A stretch of 41,772 nt of DNA. It comes from Paracoccaceae bacterium (lineage in GTDB: Bacteria; Pseudomonadota; Alphaproteobacteria; Rhodobacterales; Rhodobacteraceae). The position numbers and the translations under genes are program-made. The notes under the pieces are model-generated. The model saw only the letters and a list, made by a program, of their open reading frames with translations. It did no database searches and was not told where the DNA came from. The stretch is from contig JASJDQ010000010.1 of the NCBI GenBank assembly GCA_030065075.1, forward strand, positions 1 to 41,772. Reading direction: 5' to 3'. Position 1 is the first letter of the stretch; every line of letters begins with the position of its first letter. This document shows, piece by piece, positions 16,064-24,146 of the stretch.

Positions 16064-17043
16064 CGGTTCCTCAGAAATGCTGCGGGCACCGCCGGAGAGA
16101 TCGAGAACTTGATCGAGCTCTCCGGATTGATGCCGCTCGAAGTGGTGATGTAGTCTTGGTACTCAAGGCTGAAGCGGACCGGCAGTTTGCCGACAAAGGT
16201 TGTCTTGTTCAAACCAATGCCGACGGGAACATCGACCTCTGTTCCGCCAACGCCGTTCCAGTTGATCGAGATCGTGGGAGATGCCCCGATGGACCATTGG
16301 TTCGGCAACTTGCGATAGACGAAGTACTGGATGTTTGTCCGGTTCACGTCCGCCCGATTGTCGTCACCCGCAAACGACCACCAGTGCTGCGGAAAGAGGC
16401 CTAGCGTCCAATCCTCTCCCAGATAGGCAAGCGCGCCCGCAATCCCTGCCTGGAATTTGCCCTGACCGAGGAAATCCTCGCTTGCTGTCGGAAAGATGAA
16501 GGTCGGCCCAATGGCCCAGATCAACTTTCCGTTGCCGATTGGCGTCGTTTCATTCGGTGTGAAGAGACCGACATAGGTGATGTCGCCGAAGCCGCGCGTT
16601 GACCCTGCTAAGTCAGCGGGCGTGGGAGCGGGTCCGGTGATACCGAAGTTCAGCCCGTTAGCGTCAAAACTCACGTTCGATAGCGCATCGCTATTGATCG
16701 GAACCTTGGGAAAGCTCAACACGACGCGGTTCACAAGACTCCAGCGATCGTTCAACCGGATTGGGAACGTCGGGATCAATTTGACATTCTTGATTACCTG
16801 CTCGGTGCCGAAGAATGGTTCGGTCACGGTCTTCCTCTCATAGACGAACGGCACAGACACCATTTCGCCCACAGGGTTGTCCATCGCCCGGCTGATCTGA
16901 TCTGATGTCAGCTCACACCCGGCCTGCAAAAGGGCATCAAGCGTGGACCCGGGCTCGGCGATCAGTTCGTCGGTGCAGTTGCCCTGGGCAGACACCTGAC
17001 CGGCGAAAAGGACGCACACGAGGGAGAGAGCGAGGCGTTTCAT
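16060..17043 (-). CDS. Exported beta-barrel-like protein, second of a pair
   Basis: A 327-residue exported protein with signal peptide MKRLALSLVCVLFAGQVSAQ. After about 60 residues containing two cysteines, it shows alternating amphipathic strands and aromatic girdle-like positions (LNDRWSLVNRVVLSFPKVP, GNGKLIWAIGPTFIFPTASE, LGLFPQHWWSFAG), as in outer-membrane transporter/neuromedin-U-like proteins. It lies 3 bp after the other barrel gene and overlaps the FGE gene by 4 bases, so translation is coupled. A role in passing sulfated substrates or products across the outer membrane is inferred from context only. The terminal residue is not the usual phenylalanine, so the barrel call is moderate. 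Confidence 0.65.
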   Translation of the reverse strand: MKRLALSLVCVLFAGQVSAQGNCTDELIAEPGSTLDALLQAGCELTSDQISRAMDNPVGEMVSVPFVYERKTVTEPFFGTEQVIKNVKLIPTFPIRLNDRWSLVNRVVLSFPKVPINSDALSNVSFDANGLNFGITGPAPTPADLAGSTRGFGDITYVGLFTPNETTPIGNGKLIWAIGPTFIFPTASEDFLGQGKFQAGIAGALAYLGEDWTLGLFPQHWWSFAGDDNRADVNRTNIQYFVYRKLPNQWSIGASPTISINWNGVGGTEVDVPVGIGLNKTTFVGKLPVRFSLEYQDYITTSSGINPESSIKFSISPAVPAAFLRNR

Positions 17044-17046
17044 GCG

Positions 17047-18015
17047 TCAGAAATCGCTGCGTCGTTCCAGCACGTCATGCCAGGACCAGACAAATTGCAG
17101 CTTGGTGACCGCTGCATCCGCATCGAACCCGCCGATGTCGCCACTGACGGCCTGCATATGGCTCAATTGGAAGCTGGCATTGTCATTGACCTGATAGCCA
17201 AAGGTGAAGCCCAGGAAGTGCGCGTCGATCTCGTCGCTTGTGCCGGTCGTCAATCCGGTGGAGTTGCTGACGAATGTCTGGGCGCCGCCGTTCAGGTAAG
17301 TCCAGTCTAGCGAGGCAAAGGCATTCTTGGTGATGTCCCGCGTCAGGTGCGCTTCGACCGAGTAGAGCGGGTCTTGCTCGATGGTGTCGCCGAAGCTGTT
17401 GTCGTTATCGCCGAACCAACGGACAGCGGGCATGACTTCGAATGTCGTGCGGCGTCCGGGCACCCAATCGCCGATGTTCCACAGGATCGGCGCCGAGAGA
17501 CGGGCACTCCAGCGGTTGGAGCCCAAGTTGAGCGCTTCGTTTGCGTCGTAGGTTCCGGTTGGAGCGCTGAAATGTAGGCCGATATTGACCGAAAGCGTTT
17601 CTTCCCAGCGCAGGAAGTCCCGGACAGCAAGCTCGGGCACCCCGGCCACGTTTACCGCCGCACCGAATGTCAGATCGCCGATGCCATCCGCGAAGGTGTT
17701 GGTCGCACCCAATGGCAGGGAACTGTCGGTGTCGAGGCTACCGAACGGAAGGCTGGCCTGCCAGAGGATTGTGCGTCCGAACAACGGCTGGCTGCGAACA
17801 TAGGTTCCGACCCAGAAATCCGGCGCGACATCTAGCGTGCCGCGGTAGTTGTCGAAGACGGGGAACTTCAGGTTCGCGCGCCCATCGAAGCGCGAGAAAC
17901 TGATGATGTTCGTGTTCTTCGGGATCGGCCAGTACACCCGTGGCCCGTCGAATTCTGCGACGGCGGGTGTGCCGCCGGAGAGGCAAAGTGCCGCGATACA
18001 TAGTGCCTTTTTCAT
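17047..18015 (-). CDS. Exported beta-barrel-like protein, phenol MetA-pathway type
   Basis: A 322-residue exported protein, signal MKKALCIAALCLSGGTPAVA. The mature part has the look of the MetA-pathway-of-phenol-degradation family of outer-membrane barrels: regular amphipathic strands (TLDVAPDFWVGTYVRSQP, SFQLSHMQAVSGD), IGDLTFGAAVNV, GLHFSAPTGTYD and RTTFEVMPAVRWFGDN. It ends with a terminal phenylalanine (LERRSDF), the typical C-terminal signature for barrel insertion. The gene starts 12 bp after the sulfatase stop and is followed after 3 bp by a second barrel-like gene, so the two may form paired channels for sulfatase substrates. The substrate is unknown. Confidence 0.72.
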   Translation of the reverse strand: MKKALCIAALCLSGGTPAVAEFDGPRVYWPIPKNTNIISFSRFDGRANLKFPVFDNYRGTLDVAPDFWVGTYVRSQPLFGRTILWQASLPFGSLDTDSSLPLGATNTFADGIGDLTFGAAVNVAGVPELAVRDFLRWEETLSVNIGLHFSAPTGTYDANEALNLGSNRWSARLSAPILWNIGDWVPGRRTTFEVMPAVRWFGDNDNSFGDTIEQDPLYSVEAHLTRDITKNAFASLDWTYLNGGAQTFVSNSTGLTTGTSDEIDAHFLGFTFGYQVNDNASFQLSHMQAVSGDIGGFDADAAVTKLQFVWSWHDVLERRSDF

Positions 18016-18027
18016 CAGAGCCCCCGC

Positions 18028-19782
18028 TTACTCGGTGATTGCGTAGTTTGGTTCCTGTCCGCGCGGATACCTGTCGTCATCGACCGGCGGACGCGGCGGC
18101 AAGATTTGTTCCAAGCCGTCGTAGAATGAACGGTTCGGGCGCACGATGTTGTTGGCCCGCGCGTATTTCTTGTAGGCGTTGATCAGTGCGGCCCGTCGCC
18201 CGGGCTGGCTGGCCGACAGGTCGCGTGTCTCGCCGGGATCGCGGGAGACGTCGAACAATTCCCAGCGGTCGTAGCCAAATGGCTTCGGCATCCACACGAC
18301 CTTATAGCGGCCGCTTCGCGCGTATTGCGCGCCGAAGAACTGCCCTGCGATAATGCCGCCATCCGAGCGTGGGTTGGAGGATTTGCCCTGTAGGAGGGGC
18401 ACCCAGGAGCGGCCTTGCATGCCCTTGCTGTTCGCACCCGCCAACCGCGTCAGTGTCGGCGCGATGTCCTTGACGTGCATCAGCGCGCTGCGGTTGACCT
18501 TGCCTTTATCGCCTATTCCCTTGTGCCAGACGATCAGCGGCGACCGGATGCCACCCTCATAGCCCGAACCCTTGTAGGCCTTGAACGGCGTGGCCGAGAC
18601 CTGTGCCCACGGGGCGCCATAGGCCATGTAGCTGTAGCTCCGGCCATAGGACGAGAAATCGACACGGTAGTTGTTCGGATACCACGCCGAGCTGGATAGG
18701 GCCGGTCGGTTCTTTGCGTTCTGGATCGGATCGTTGCCCTCGGGCCCGTTATCCGAAAAAAACAGCACAATGGTGTTGTCGGCTTGTCCGGACTTTTCCA
18801 GATACTTCATCAACTCGCCGACCTGGAAGTCGAGATATTCGACCATCGCGGCATAAACTTCCATCCGGCGAGCTTGCTGGACCTGCGCCGCTCCAAGCAG
18901 GTCGTCGAACTCGGGGATGTACCACAGACGGGGCGGCAGTTTCGCAGTCCTTGGCACGACGCCCAACCGTTTTTGCCGGGCCAAGCGCTGCTGTCGCAGC
19001 TTGTCCCAGCCCATGTCGTACTTGCCCTTGTACCTCCAGAGCCATTTCTTCGGCACCTGCAGCGGATCATGAGGCGCCTGGAAGGACAGGTACGCAAAGA
19101 AGGGTTTCCCGTTCTTCCGTCCCTCTTCGATGTAGCCCTCGAGCTTGTCGGTGAAGGTCAACGAGGAGTAATAGCCGCGCGGCAGGCGGCGAAGATATTT
19201 GGTATTTTCCACGAACTCGCTTTTGGGGCTGACTTCGTTTGCTCCGGTCAGGTCAAAATGGCTGCCTGCGGCGTTCAGGAGCGAGAAGCTGCGGTCAAAC
19301 CCACGCGCCGCAGGAATGTGGCGAGGTGAATGGCCCAGGTGCCACTTACCAGCCATGTAGGTCCGGTAGCCCGCCGCCTTCAGACGCTCAGGCAGCGTGG
19401 GCACGCGGGTCGAAAGCACCCCTTCATAGCCTTCGAGATCGAGCTGGTTCGGGGCGGTCTGCTCATACATGTTGCCAAGACCGACCCGGTGATTGTCGAT
19501 CCCGGTGAGCAGCATGGCTCTTGTCGGAGAACAGGTCGCGCCGACATAGAATTCGGTATAGCGATGCCCCTCTTTCGCCAGACGATTCAGGTTCGGCGTC
19601 CGGATTTCGCCGCCGAACGCACCGATGTCGGAGAAGCCCAGATCGTCGGCTACGATCACCACAAAGTTCGGGCGTTTGTCCTGCGCGATTGCGAACTGCG
19701 CCAGTCCGATCACGCAGATGAAGACGGCCAGTAATAGCCTCTTGATGAATGCTTCTTTGCTTACCAAAAGTTCAAAGTTCAT
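18028..19782 (-). CDS. Cys-type arylsulfatase family protein, exported
   Basis: A 584-residue hydrolase of sulfate esters. The N-terminus (MNFELLVSKEAFIKRLLLAV followed by a hydrophobic run ending QFAIAQ) is a signal peptide with a slightly long n-region. The core begins RPNFVVIVADDLGFSDIG, with the metal-binding Asp pair. The sulfatase signature is GATCSPTRAMLLTG, with the formylglycine precursor at C84 in CSPTR. The second signature-like box is GKWHLGHSPRHIPAARGFD. The remaining metal ligands lie in FFSDNGPEGND. Its length is usual for arylsulfatases. It is the first gene of the minus-strand operon with two barrels and an FGE, which could mature it. Direct repeats upstream (19857-19884) suggest LytTR control. 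The natural substrate is not evident. Confidence 0.93.
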   Translation of the reverse strand: MNFELLVSKEAFIKRLLLAVFICVIGLAQFAIAQDKRPNFVVIVADDLGFSDIGAFGGEIRTPNLNRLAKEGHRYTEFYVGATCSPTRAMLLTGIDNHRVGLGNMYEQTAPNQLDLEGYEGVLSTRVPTLPERLKAAGYRTYMAGKWHLGHSPRHIPAARGFDRSFSLLNAAGSHFDLTGANEVSPKSEFVENTKYLRRLPRGYYSSLTFTDKLEGYIEEGRKNGKPFFAYLSFQAPHDPLQVPKKWLWRYKGKYDMGWDKLRQQRLARQKRLGVVPRTAKLPPRLWYIPEFDDLLGAAQVQQARRMEVYAAMVEYLDFQVGELMKYLEKSGQADNTIVLFFSDNGPEGNDPIQNAKNRPALSSSAWYPNNYRVDFSSYGRSYSYMAYGAPWAQVSATPFKAYKGSGYEGGIRSPLIVWHKGIGDKGKVNRSALMHVKDIAPTLTRLAGANSKGMQGRSWVPLLQGKSSNPRSDGGIIAGQFFGAQYARSGRYKVVWMPKPFGYDRWELFDVSRDPGETRDLSASQPGRRAALINAYKKYARANNIVRPNRSFYDGLEQILPPRPPVDDDRYPRGQEPNYAITE

Positions 19783-19856
19783 TGCACGACTAGCCCCTCG
19801 TCTGAAATGACCTTAGGGAAAGTCTGCGCAGGAAACTTGGCACTGACGACACCCGG

Positions 19857-19884
19857 TGCACGAATGAACGAACGGATGCACGAA
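19857..19884 (-). promoter_or_regulatory. LytTR-type direct repeats upstream of the sulfatase operon
   Basis: TGCACGAA occurs at 19857-19864 and again at 19877-19884, exactly 20 bp apart, i.e. about two helical turns on one DNA face. An inverted copy follows at 19891-19898 (TTCGTGCG). LytTR proteins are known to bind paired direct repeats at this kind of spacing. The site lies 75-100 bp upstream of the sulfatase ATG and next to the end of a LytTR gene. Confidence 0.55.
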
Positions 19885-19898
19885 CGGCGGTTCGTGCG

Positions 19899-20741
19899 TC
19901 ACGAAGCGTCACTGAAGCCTATGTCGTCGGCAAATCTCGCCATCTCGGCTTGATGGCTGCGCGAGACCGGCAGGCGCGTCCCATTCTTCAGTTCAACGCA
20001 CATCTTGCCGTTCGTCCGAACGAGTTTTTCAATGCCGGCGCGATGCACCCAATGAGAGCGGTGGACTTGCAGTCCGGTCATTGCGTGACACTGCTCCACG
20101 GCGTCAGAGAGCCGCATGAGAAGCAACTCCTCGCCCGCCTCCGTCGCCACCCGCACATAGTGCCGCTCCGCCGACAGGGCCCACAACTGACCGACCGTCT
20201 TGGGAGAGAGCCGCTTGAAGAAATCGGGCGGCGCTTCGAGATCGTCGGCGGAGGTCGCGGTGTCGGTTTCGGTTGAGGCCTCCGGTTGACGTTCTTCGGG
20301 AAGGCGCGATTTCCACCAACGAAAGCTCAGGACCATCCAGAGCATTGACCCCAAGGTGGCGTGAAGCACCAGACCTGCCGGATAGGTTGCCTTCAGCCAG
20401 ACCCAGAACGCGTCGCGCGTCGCATCCGACCCGACGACCAAGCCGGAAATCCACAAGGCATTCATCGAAAGCGCCGTCGATGGAATGGCTGCCAACACAC
20501 ATCCGATCAGCGACGCGGCGCGGGTCGAGCACAAGGTGCAATATCGCGCCATCAACACCGCGAAGGCGGTTTGCAGTGGCAGGGCGATCGTGACCAAGAC
20601 GATGGATTGAAGGAGAACATTGGTGATCGCCGCTGCGTCGCCGAATTCGCCGATCAAGCGCGACAGGCCAACGATCAGGAACGCCGCGAATAGAACCCCG
20701 ATATGGTGCCGCCAAAAGCTATGATCTTGAAGAATTGCCAA
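19899..20741 (-). CDS. Membrane-bound LytTR-domain transcriptional regulator
   Basis: A 280-residue one-component regulator. Residues about 13-145 hold four hydrophobic segments (HIGVLFAAFLIVGLSRLIG, TNVLLQSIVLVTIALPLQTA, AASLIGCVLAAIPSTALSM, GLVLHATLGSMLWMVLSF). After a linker rich in E, T and S comes a LytTR DNA-binding domain: LWALSAERHYVRVATEAGEE, LLMRLSDAVEQCHAMTGLQV and VHRSHWVHRAGIEKLVR, ending TRLPVSRSHQAEM. No receiver domain or histidine kinase is present, so the membrane part is probably the sensor. The start at 20741 is a TTG and is uncertain. It is a paralogue of the next gene upstream. The direct repeats on both sides of this gene suggest autoregulation and control of the sulfatase operon. 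Confidence 0.85.
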   Translation of the reverse strand: MAILQDHSFWRHHIGVLFAAFLIVGLSRLIGEFGDAAAITNVLLQSIVLVTIALPLQTAFAVLMARYCTLCSTRAASLIGCVLAAIPSTALSMNALWISGLVVGSDATRDAFWVWLKATYPAGLVLHATLGSMLWMVLSFRWWKSRLPEERQPEASTETDTATSADDLEAPPDFFKRLSPKTVGQLWALSAERHYVRVATEAGEELLLMRLSDAVEQCHAMTGLQVHRSHWVHRAGIEKLVRTNGKMCVELKNGTRLPVSRSHQAEMARFADDIGFSDAS

Positions 20742-20810
20742 GACACCAATCGCCCCCGCTATCGATTAACCGACAGCGTGCGCGTAGAGTCTCATCAATT
20801 CCACTTTGGT

Positions 20811-20849
20811 TGCACGAATGGTGTCCCATCATGCACGAGACGCCATTCG
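20811..20849 (-). promoter_or_regulatory. LytTR-type repeats upstream of the first LytTR gene
   Basis: TGCACGAA (20811-20818) and TGCACGAG (20832-20839) lie 21 bp apart, the same element and nearly the same spacing as at 19857-19884. In addition ACGAATGG (20814-20821) is inverted as CCATTCGT (20842-20849). The site lies 70-110 bp before the LytTR start at 20741, consistent with autoregulation. Confidence 0.5.
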
Positions 20850-20857
20850 TTCAGCTC

Positions 20858-21805
20858 TTACGCGGGTAGAAATTCGGCCAGTTCCTCTCTGACCGCGCCG
20901 CTGAAACTTCTGGACACAGGCAACTCGATATCGTTCTCAAGTTGGACGGAGAGGTTGTTTCCGGCGGCTTGCAAGGCTTGTACTGCGTCATAGCTGATCC
21001 AATGCGACCGGTGAATGCGCATGCCTTGTTCGCTCGGAACCTTTCCAATGGCCTCGCTGAAAGGCATAAGCACAAGGTCGTCACCGACATTGGTGTGAAT
21101 GCGGACATAGTGCTGCTCCGCGGATATCGCGAGAAGTCGGCCCCGTTTCTCGGGCGGCAGCTTTCGCTGCAAACTCCTGGTCTCGTCCGTGACAATGGCG
21201 TTGGGCACACTATCGGCTTTCTCGGACGGCGGCTGGTCTTCCAGATGCGCCACCCACCAGCGAAAGTTGAGCAGCATCCAGAGCAGCGGGCCAAGCGTGG
21301 CAAAGCCGAAGAAAATGAAGTGCAGGCGGGAGGCGACGTTCTCGAAGAACTGTTGCCTTGTTTCGACAATGGCCGAACCGGTCGGCATGACACCTGCGAG
21401 CCAACTGAGCGACGGACTGAGAATCGCCGCCGGGAAGGCAGCAAGAAAGCATCCAGCGATCGCGCATACCGAAAGCGGAATGCGGCCACTAAAGGCAGAC
21501 ATGGCAGACGACGCAAAAAGCGTCTGAAACGGATACGACACGGCGACCAGGATCACCGAGTGTATGAAGACACCGGTCAGGTCAGTGCCGTTACCTGCGG
21601 CTCCGACAGTCCGCGAGGCCGTAAGAATCAGAACAGCCGCTGCGCAAACGATCAGGCTGTGAAGCCAAAGGTTCCTCCGCAAGTCAAAAAAGGACCCCAC
21701 CCCTCTTCTCCGCGGTTCATAGACAGTGACAATGGCTGCAGCATACTCCATCGTATCGCTTTGGAAAAGCAAAACGAGAGGACGGACGTTGCCAGCGGTG
21801 GCCAT
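20858..21805 (-). CDS. Second membrane-bound LytTR-domain regulator
   Basis: A protein of up to 315 residues and a paralogue of the adjacent LytTR gene. Membrane segments (NLWLHSLIVCAAAVLILTAS, FIHSVILVAVSYPFQTLFAS, SVCAIAGCFLAAFPAAIL, RLHFIFFGFATLGPLLWML) precede a linker and the LytTR domain RLLAISAEQHYVRIHTNVGD, LMPFSEAIGKVPSEQGMRI and HRSHWISYDAVQAL, ending IELPVSRSFSGAV. No strong ribosome site supports the ATG at 21805. An internal ATG at 21751 (MEYAAAIV) is a reasonable alternative. Conservation of the four-segment membrane module in both copies suggests they sense a related signal, or form a heterodimer on the paired repeats nearby. Confidence 0.83.
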   Translation of the reverse strand: MATAGNVRPLVLLFQSDTMEYAAAIVTVYEPRRRGVGSFFDLRRNLWLHSLIVCAAAVLILTASRTVGAAGNGTDLTGVFIHSVILVAVSYPFQTLFASSAMSAFSGRIPLSVCAIAGCFLAAFPAAILSPSLSWLAGVMPTGSAIVETRQQFFENVASRLHFIFFGFATLGPLLWMLLNFRWWVAHLEDQPPSEKADSVPNAIVTDETRSLQRKLPPEKRGRLLAISAEQHYVRIHTNVGDDLVLMPFSEAIGKVPSEQGMRIHRSHWISYDAVQALQAAGNNLSVQLENDIELPVSRSFSGAVREELAEFLPA

Positions 21806-21829
21806 AAGGGCTTTGCTTGCTGATTGCTC

Positions 21830-22411
21830 TTACGAAATCAACAGTCCTAACAGGTGATCCGCCAACCCCTCCGTCATGGGCTCTTTTATGATCAGGGTGC
21901 GTTGAAAGACCGTTCCCACTATGACGTCCAGGATAAACTGCGTGTTATCGGACGCCATGTCGCCGCGCTCGATCCCGCGCTCGATCGCCTGCGCGGCAGT
22001 CAAGCGCCACGGATAAACATACTTCTCTCGGAACACTGCTGCCATCTCGGGATCGGCCTCGACGGTCGTGATCGCCGCGAAAATCACGATGGATGCCAGC
22101 GGGCGGGAAAAGGTCTCGATGAGTTGCTCGATGGCGCTTCTAAGGTCGTCCTCCGTCGTCCCTCTGTCGGGAACCGAGCCAATGGCGATCTCGTCCGCCG
22201 CGGCATCCAGCACAAGGACACCCTTTGTGGGCCACCATCTATAAACGGTCGACTTGCTTGCTCCAGCACGACTTGCGACTCCCTCCATCGTGAGCCGTTG
22301 GTAGCCAGACTCAAGAAGAAGCTCCCGCGCGGCGGCCAAAACGGCCTCACGTGTCTTCGTACTTCGAGGCCGCCCACGACGCGGCGGGACGTCGGCTGAT
22401 TCATCCGTCAA
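21830..22411 (-). CDS. TetR/AcrR-family transcriptional repressor
   Basis: A 193-residue regulator, starting at TTG 22411 preceded by AGGAG at 6 bases. Residues about 18-65 form the TetR HTH: TREAVLAAARELLLESGYQR, LTMEGVASRAGASKSTVYRWWPTK. The C-terminal part has the TetR_C-like helical region with VEADPEMAAVFREKYV and RGIERGDMA. It is divergent from an exported amidohydrolase gene, with an 18-bp near-palindrome (22456-22473) between the two starts, so it probably represses that gene and itself. The inducer is likely a substrate or product of the amidohydrolase. Confidence 0.9.
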   Translation of the reverse strand: MTDESADVPPRRGRPRSTKTREAVLAAARELLLESGYQRLTMEGVASRAGASKSTVYRWWPTKGVLVLDAAADEIAIGSVPDRGTTEDDLRSAIEQLIETFSRPLASIVIFAAITTVEADPEMAAVFREKYVYPWRLTAAQAIERGIERGDMASDNTQFILDVIVGTVFQRTLIIKEPMTEGLADHLLGLLIS

Positions 22412-22455
22412 TTCAAGCTCCTGCTCTTGTGGCGTGATCTTCCGTCATCTTTACG

Positions 22456-22473
22456 AAACGGTACGTATTGTTT
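22456..22473. promoter_or_regulatory. Palindromic operator in the tetR-amidohydrolase gap
   Basis: AAACGGTACGTATTGTTT equals its own reverse complement at 14 of 18 positions, with a perfect TACGTA centre and AAAC/GTTT arms. This is the size and form of a TetR-family operator. It lies 45 bp before the TetR start and about 59 bp before the amidohydrolase ATG, and overlaps an AT-rich stretch (TTTTATATAA) that could be a -10 region. Confidence 0.55.
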
Positions 22474-22531
22474 TATATAAGTCAATATGCGATCCTGTCC
22501 GCCGACTCGCATACAATCGGGGGGATTTGTT

Positions 22532-24130
22532 ATGCGGACTGTTTGGCTTTTCGCTGCCATGCTTATGGCGTTTGCAAGCACCACATTCGCGCAATCGACC
22601 GCCGTCACAGACGTCAACGTTATTCCGATGGACAGTGAACGGGTGCTGACCGACCAGGTTGTCGTGGTCGAAGACGGCAAGATCACCGGTATCGGCCCCG
22701 AAACCGCTATTGAGGTCCCAGACGGGTCAACCATCATTCAAGGTCAGGGCGGTTACTTGATGCCTGGCCTCGCCGACATGCACATGCATCTGGTGGGCGA
22801 TTTCACATATCGTGATCCAGAGCAGTTGCTCTTCTTTCTGTCGCAAGGAACAACGACCATTCGGGTGCTCGGTGCACCTCCAATCGCGCTCAAGTGGCGC
22901 GAAGACGTGCTTTCCGGTGATGTTGTTGGACCGAGGATATACGCCATGGGTCCAACGCTAATAGGAAACTATGACGACGAGATGGGATTCGGCTCAATTC
23001 TCTTGGGTTTCAACGTTGCGAGATTCGTAGTGCCGGTGCTCTTGGCGTTGGTGTTCGTGGTTGTCGTCAGACGATACCGCTCACGACGTGGCTTCTTGAT
23101 TGCAGGCTTGGCAGGGGCCACGTCAGGCGCTTTCCTCGTCGCCACCGAACAACCGCCCCTAAACATACTGAATCCGGTCTTTGACGCGCCTCAGGCGCAC
23201 GCGTTCGAGGACCGTGTATCTCCTCTTCGGTCTGTGATTAGGAGTTATCGAGCGCGCGGTTTCGACGGCGTGAAACTTTATGATGGATTGAGCGAAGCTC
23301 AACTTCTATCCGCAGCTGACGAAGCCACAAGGCAAGGTCTCTACTCGACCGGCCATCTTTTGAACCATGTGCCTCTGGAAACTCAGTTGTCATCAGGGAT
23401 GCGCGAAGTGGCGCATGTCGACGAGTTTCTGTCGCACCATTGGATCGGCTACAATCTGGGACAAGACCCCGATCCCCGGTTCAGCGAAATCCAGGATTAC
23501 CCGGTCGATCCGGCAAGCATTCCGGCAACCGTCGAACTGGTCACTAAGAATGGCGTATCCGTCGTTTCAAACTTATCGACCGACGAAGCGCTGTATCGTT
23601 TGTTGCTGGATTTGGAAGGAACGTTGGCTGAACCTCGGTTCGGCGAGTTTCGGCAGGACTATGTTCAGGGCTGGAAGACAAGGGGGCGACATCTCGGACC
23701 GTTCGCAGGTCAGGGAGAACATCGTCGCGATGTATTTCAGCCGTTCCTGTCAGCTCTTGTCAAGGCGCTACACGACGCTGGAGTTTTGGTCACGATCGGA
23801 ACCGACGCGGGAGGGTTCACACCGGAGGGCTCCATACCAAGTGACATCCACCGCGAACTTGAGCTCCTCGTCGAAGCGGGGTTCACGAACTTCGAGGCGC
23901 TCGCAGCGGGAACAAGGTCAGCAGGCCGAATAATTGGCGAAATGGGAGGCGGCAGGCAAGGCACGCTCACGGTCGGAAGTGCGGCGGACCTGATCCTTCT
24001 GACATCCAATCCACTGGTTGACGTCAGCGCGACGCGTGAGCGCGCTGGTGTGATGGTCAGTGGACGTTGGTTTGCACAAGAAGACCTGAATAGACTGGTC
24101 GCCGACTATCAGAGCTCCCGAGATTGGTAG
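22532..24130 (+). CDS. Exported amidohydrolase with internal membrane segments
   Basis: A 532-residue metal-dependent hydrolase of the amidohydrolase superfamily. The start chosen is ATG 22532, preceded by GGGGGGA and opening with the signal peptide MRTVWLFAAMLMAFASTTFA. The N-terminal composite domain has VVVVEDGKITGIGPETAIEV. The metal site HxH is in GLADMHMHLVGD (H84, H86). Further likely ligands are K248 in GVKLY, H275 in STGHLL, H295 in AHVDEF, and the Asp of TIGTDAGGF. The end AGRIIGEMGGGRQGTLTVGS, then ADLILLTSNP, is typical. Unusually, residues about 160-205 form two hydrophobic segments (ARFVVPVLLALVFVVVV and GFLIAGLAGATSGAFLV) inserted in the catalytic domain, which should tether it to the membrane. 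The substrate is unknown. Confidence 0.85.
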   Translation: MRTVWLFAAMLMAFASTTFAQSTAVTDVNVIPMDSERVLTDQVVVVEDGKITGIGPETAIEVPDGSTIIQGQGGYLMPGLADMHMHLVGDFTYRDPEQLLFFLSQGTTTIRVLGAPPIALKWREDVLSGDVVGPRIYAMGPTLIGNYDDEMGFGSILLGFNVARFVVPVLLALVFVVVVRRYRSRRGFLIAGLAGATSGAFLVATEQPPLNILNPVFDAPQAHAFEDRVSPLRSVIRSYRARGFDGVKLYDGLSEAQLLSAADEATRQGLYSTGHLLNHVPLETQLSSGMREVAHVDEFLSHHWIGYNLGQDPDPRFSEIQDYPVDPASIPATVELVTKNGVSVVSNLSTDEALYRLLLDLEGTLAEPRFGEFRQDYVQGWKTRGRHLGPFAGQGEHRRDVFQPFLSALVKALHDAGVLVTIGTDAGGFTPEGSIPSDIHRELELLVEAGFTNFEALAAGTRSAGRIIGEMGGGRQGTLTVGSAADLILLTSNPLVDVSATRERAGVMVSGRWFAQEDLNRLVADYQSSRDW

Positions 24131-24146
24131 CGCACGCCACGTGCGC
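24130..24146 (+). terminator. Hairpin at the end of the amidohydrolase gene
   Basis: GCGCACG (24130-24136) pairs with CGTGCGC (24140-24146) around a CCA loop. It begins at the last base of the stop codon and is followed by a modestly T-rich stretch (CTTGTTGTC). It is likely a terminator or a 3'-end stabilising hairpin. Confidence 0.5.

Noticed and set aside
20942-21823. 293-codon plus-strand frame over the second LytTR gene
   Set aside because: Antisense to a clear membrane/LytTR protein; the translation is rich in R and H and has no domain.
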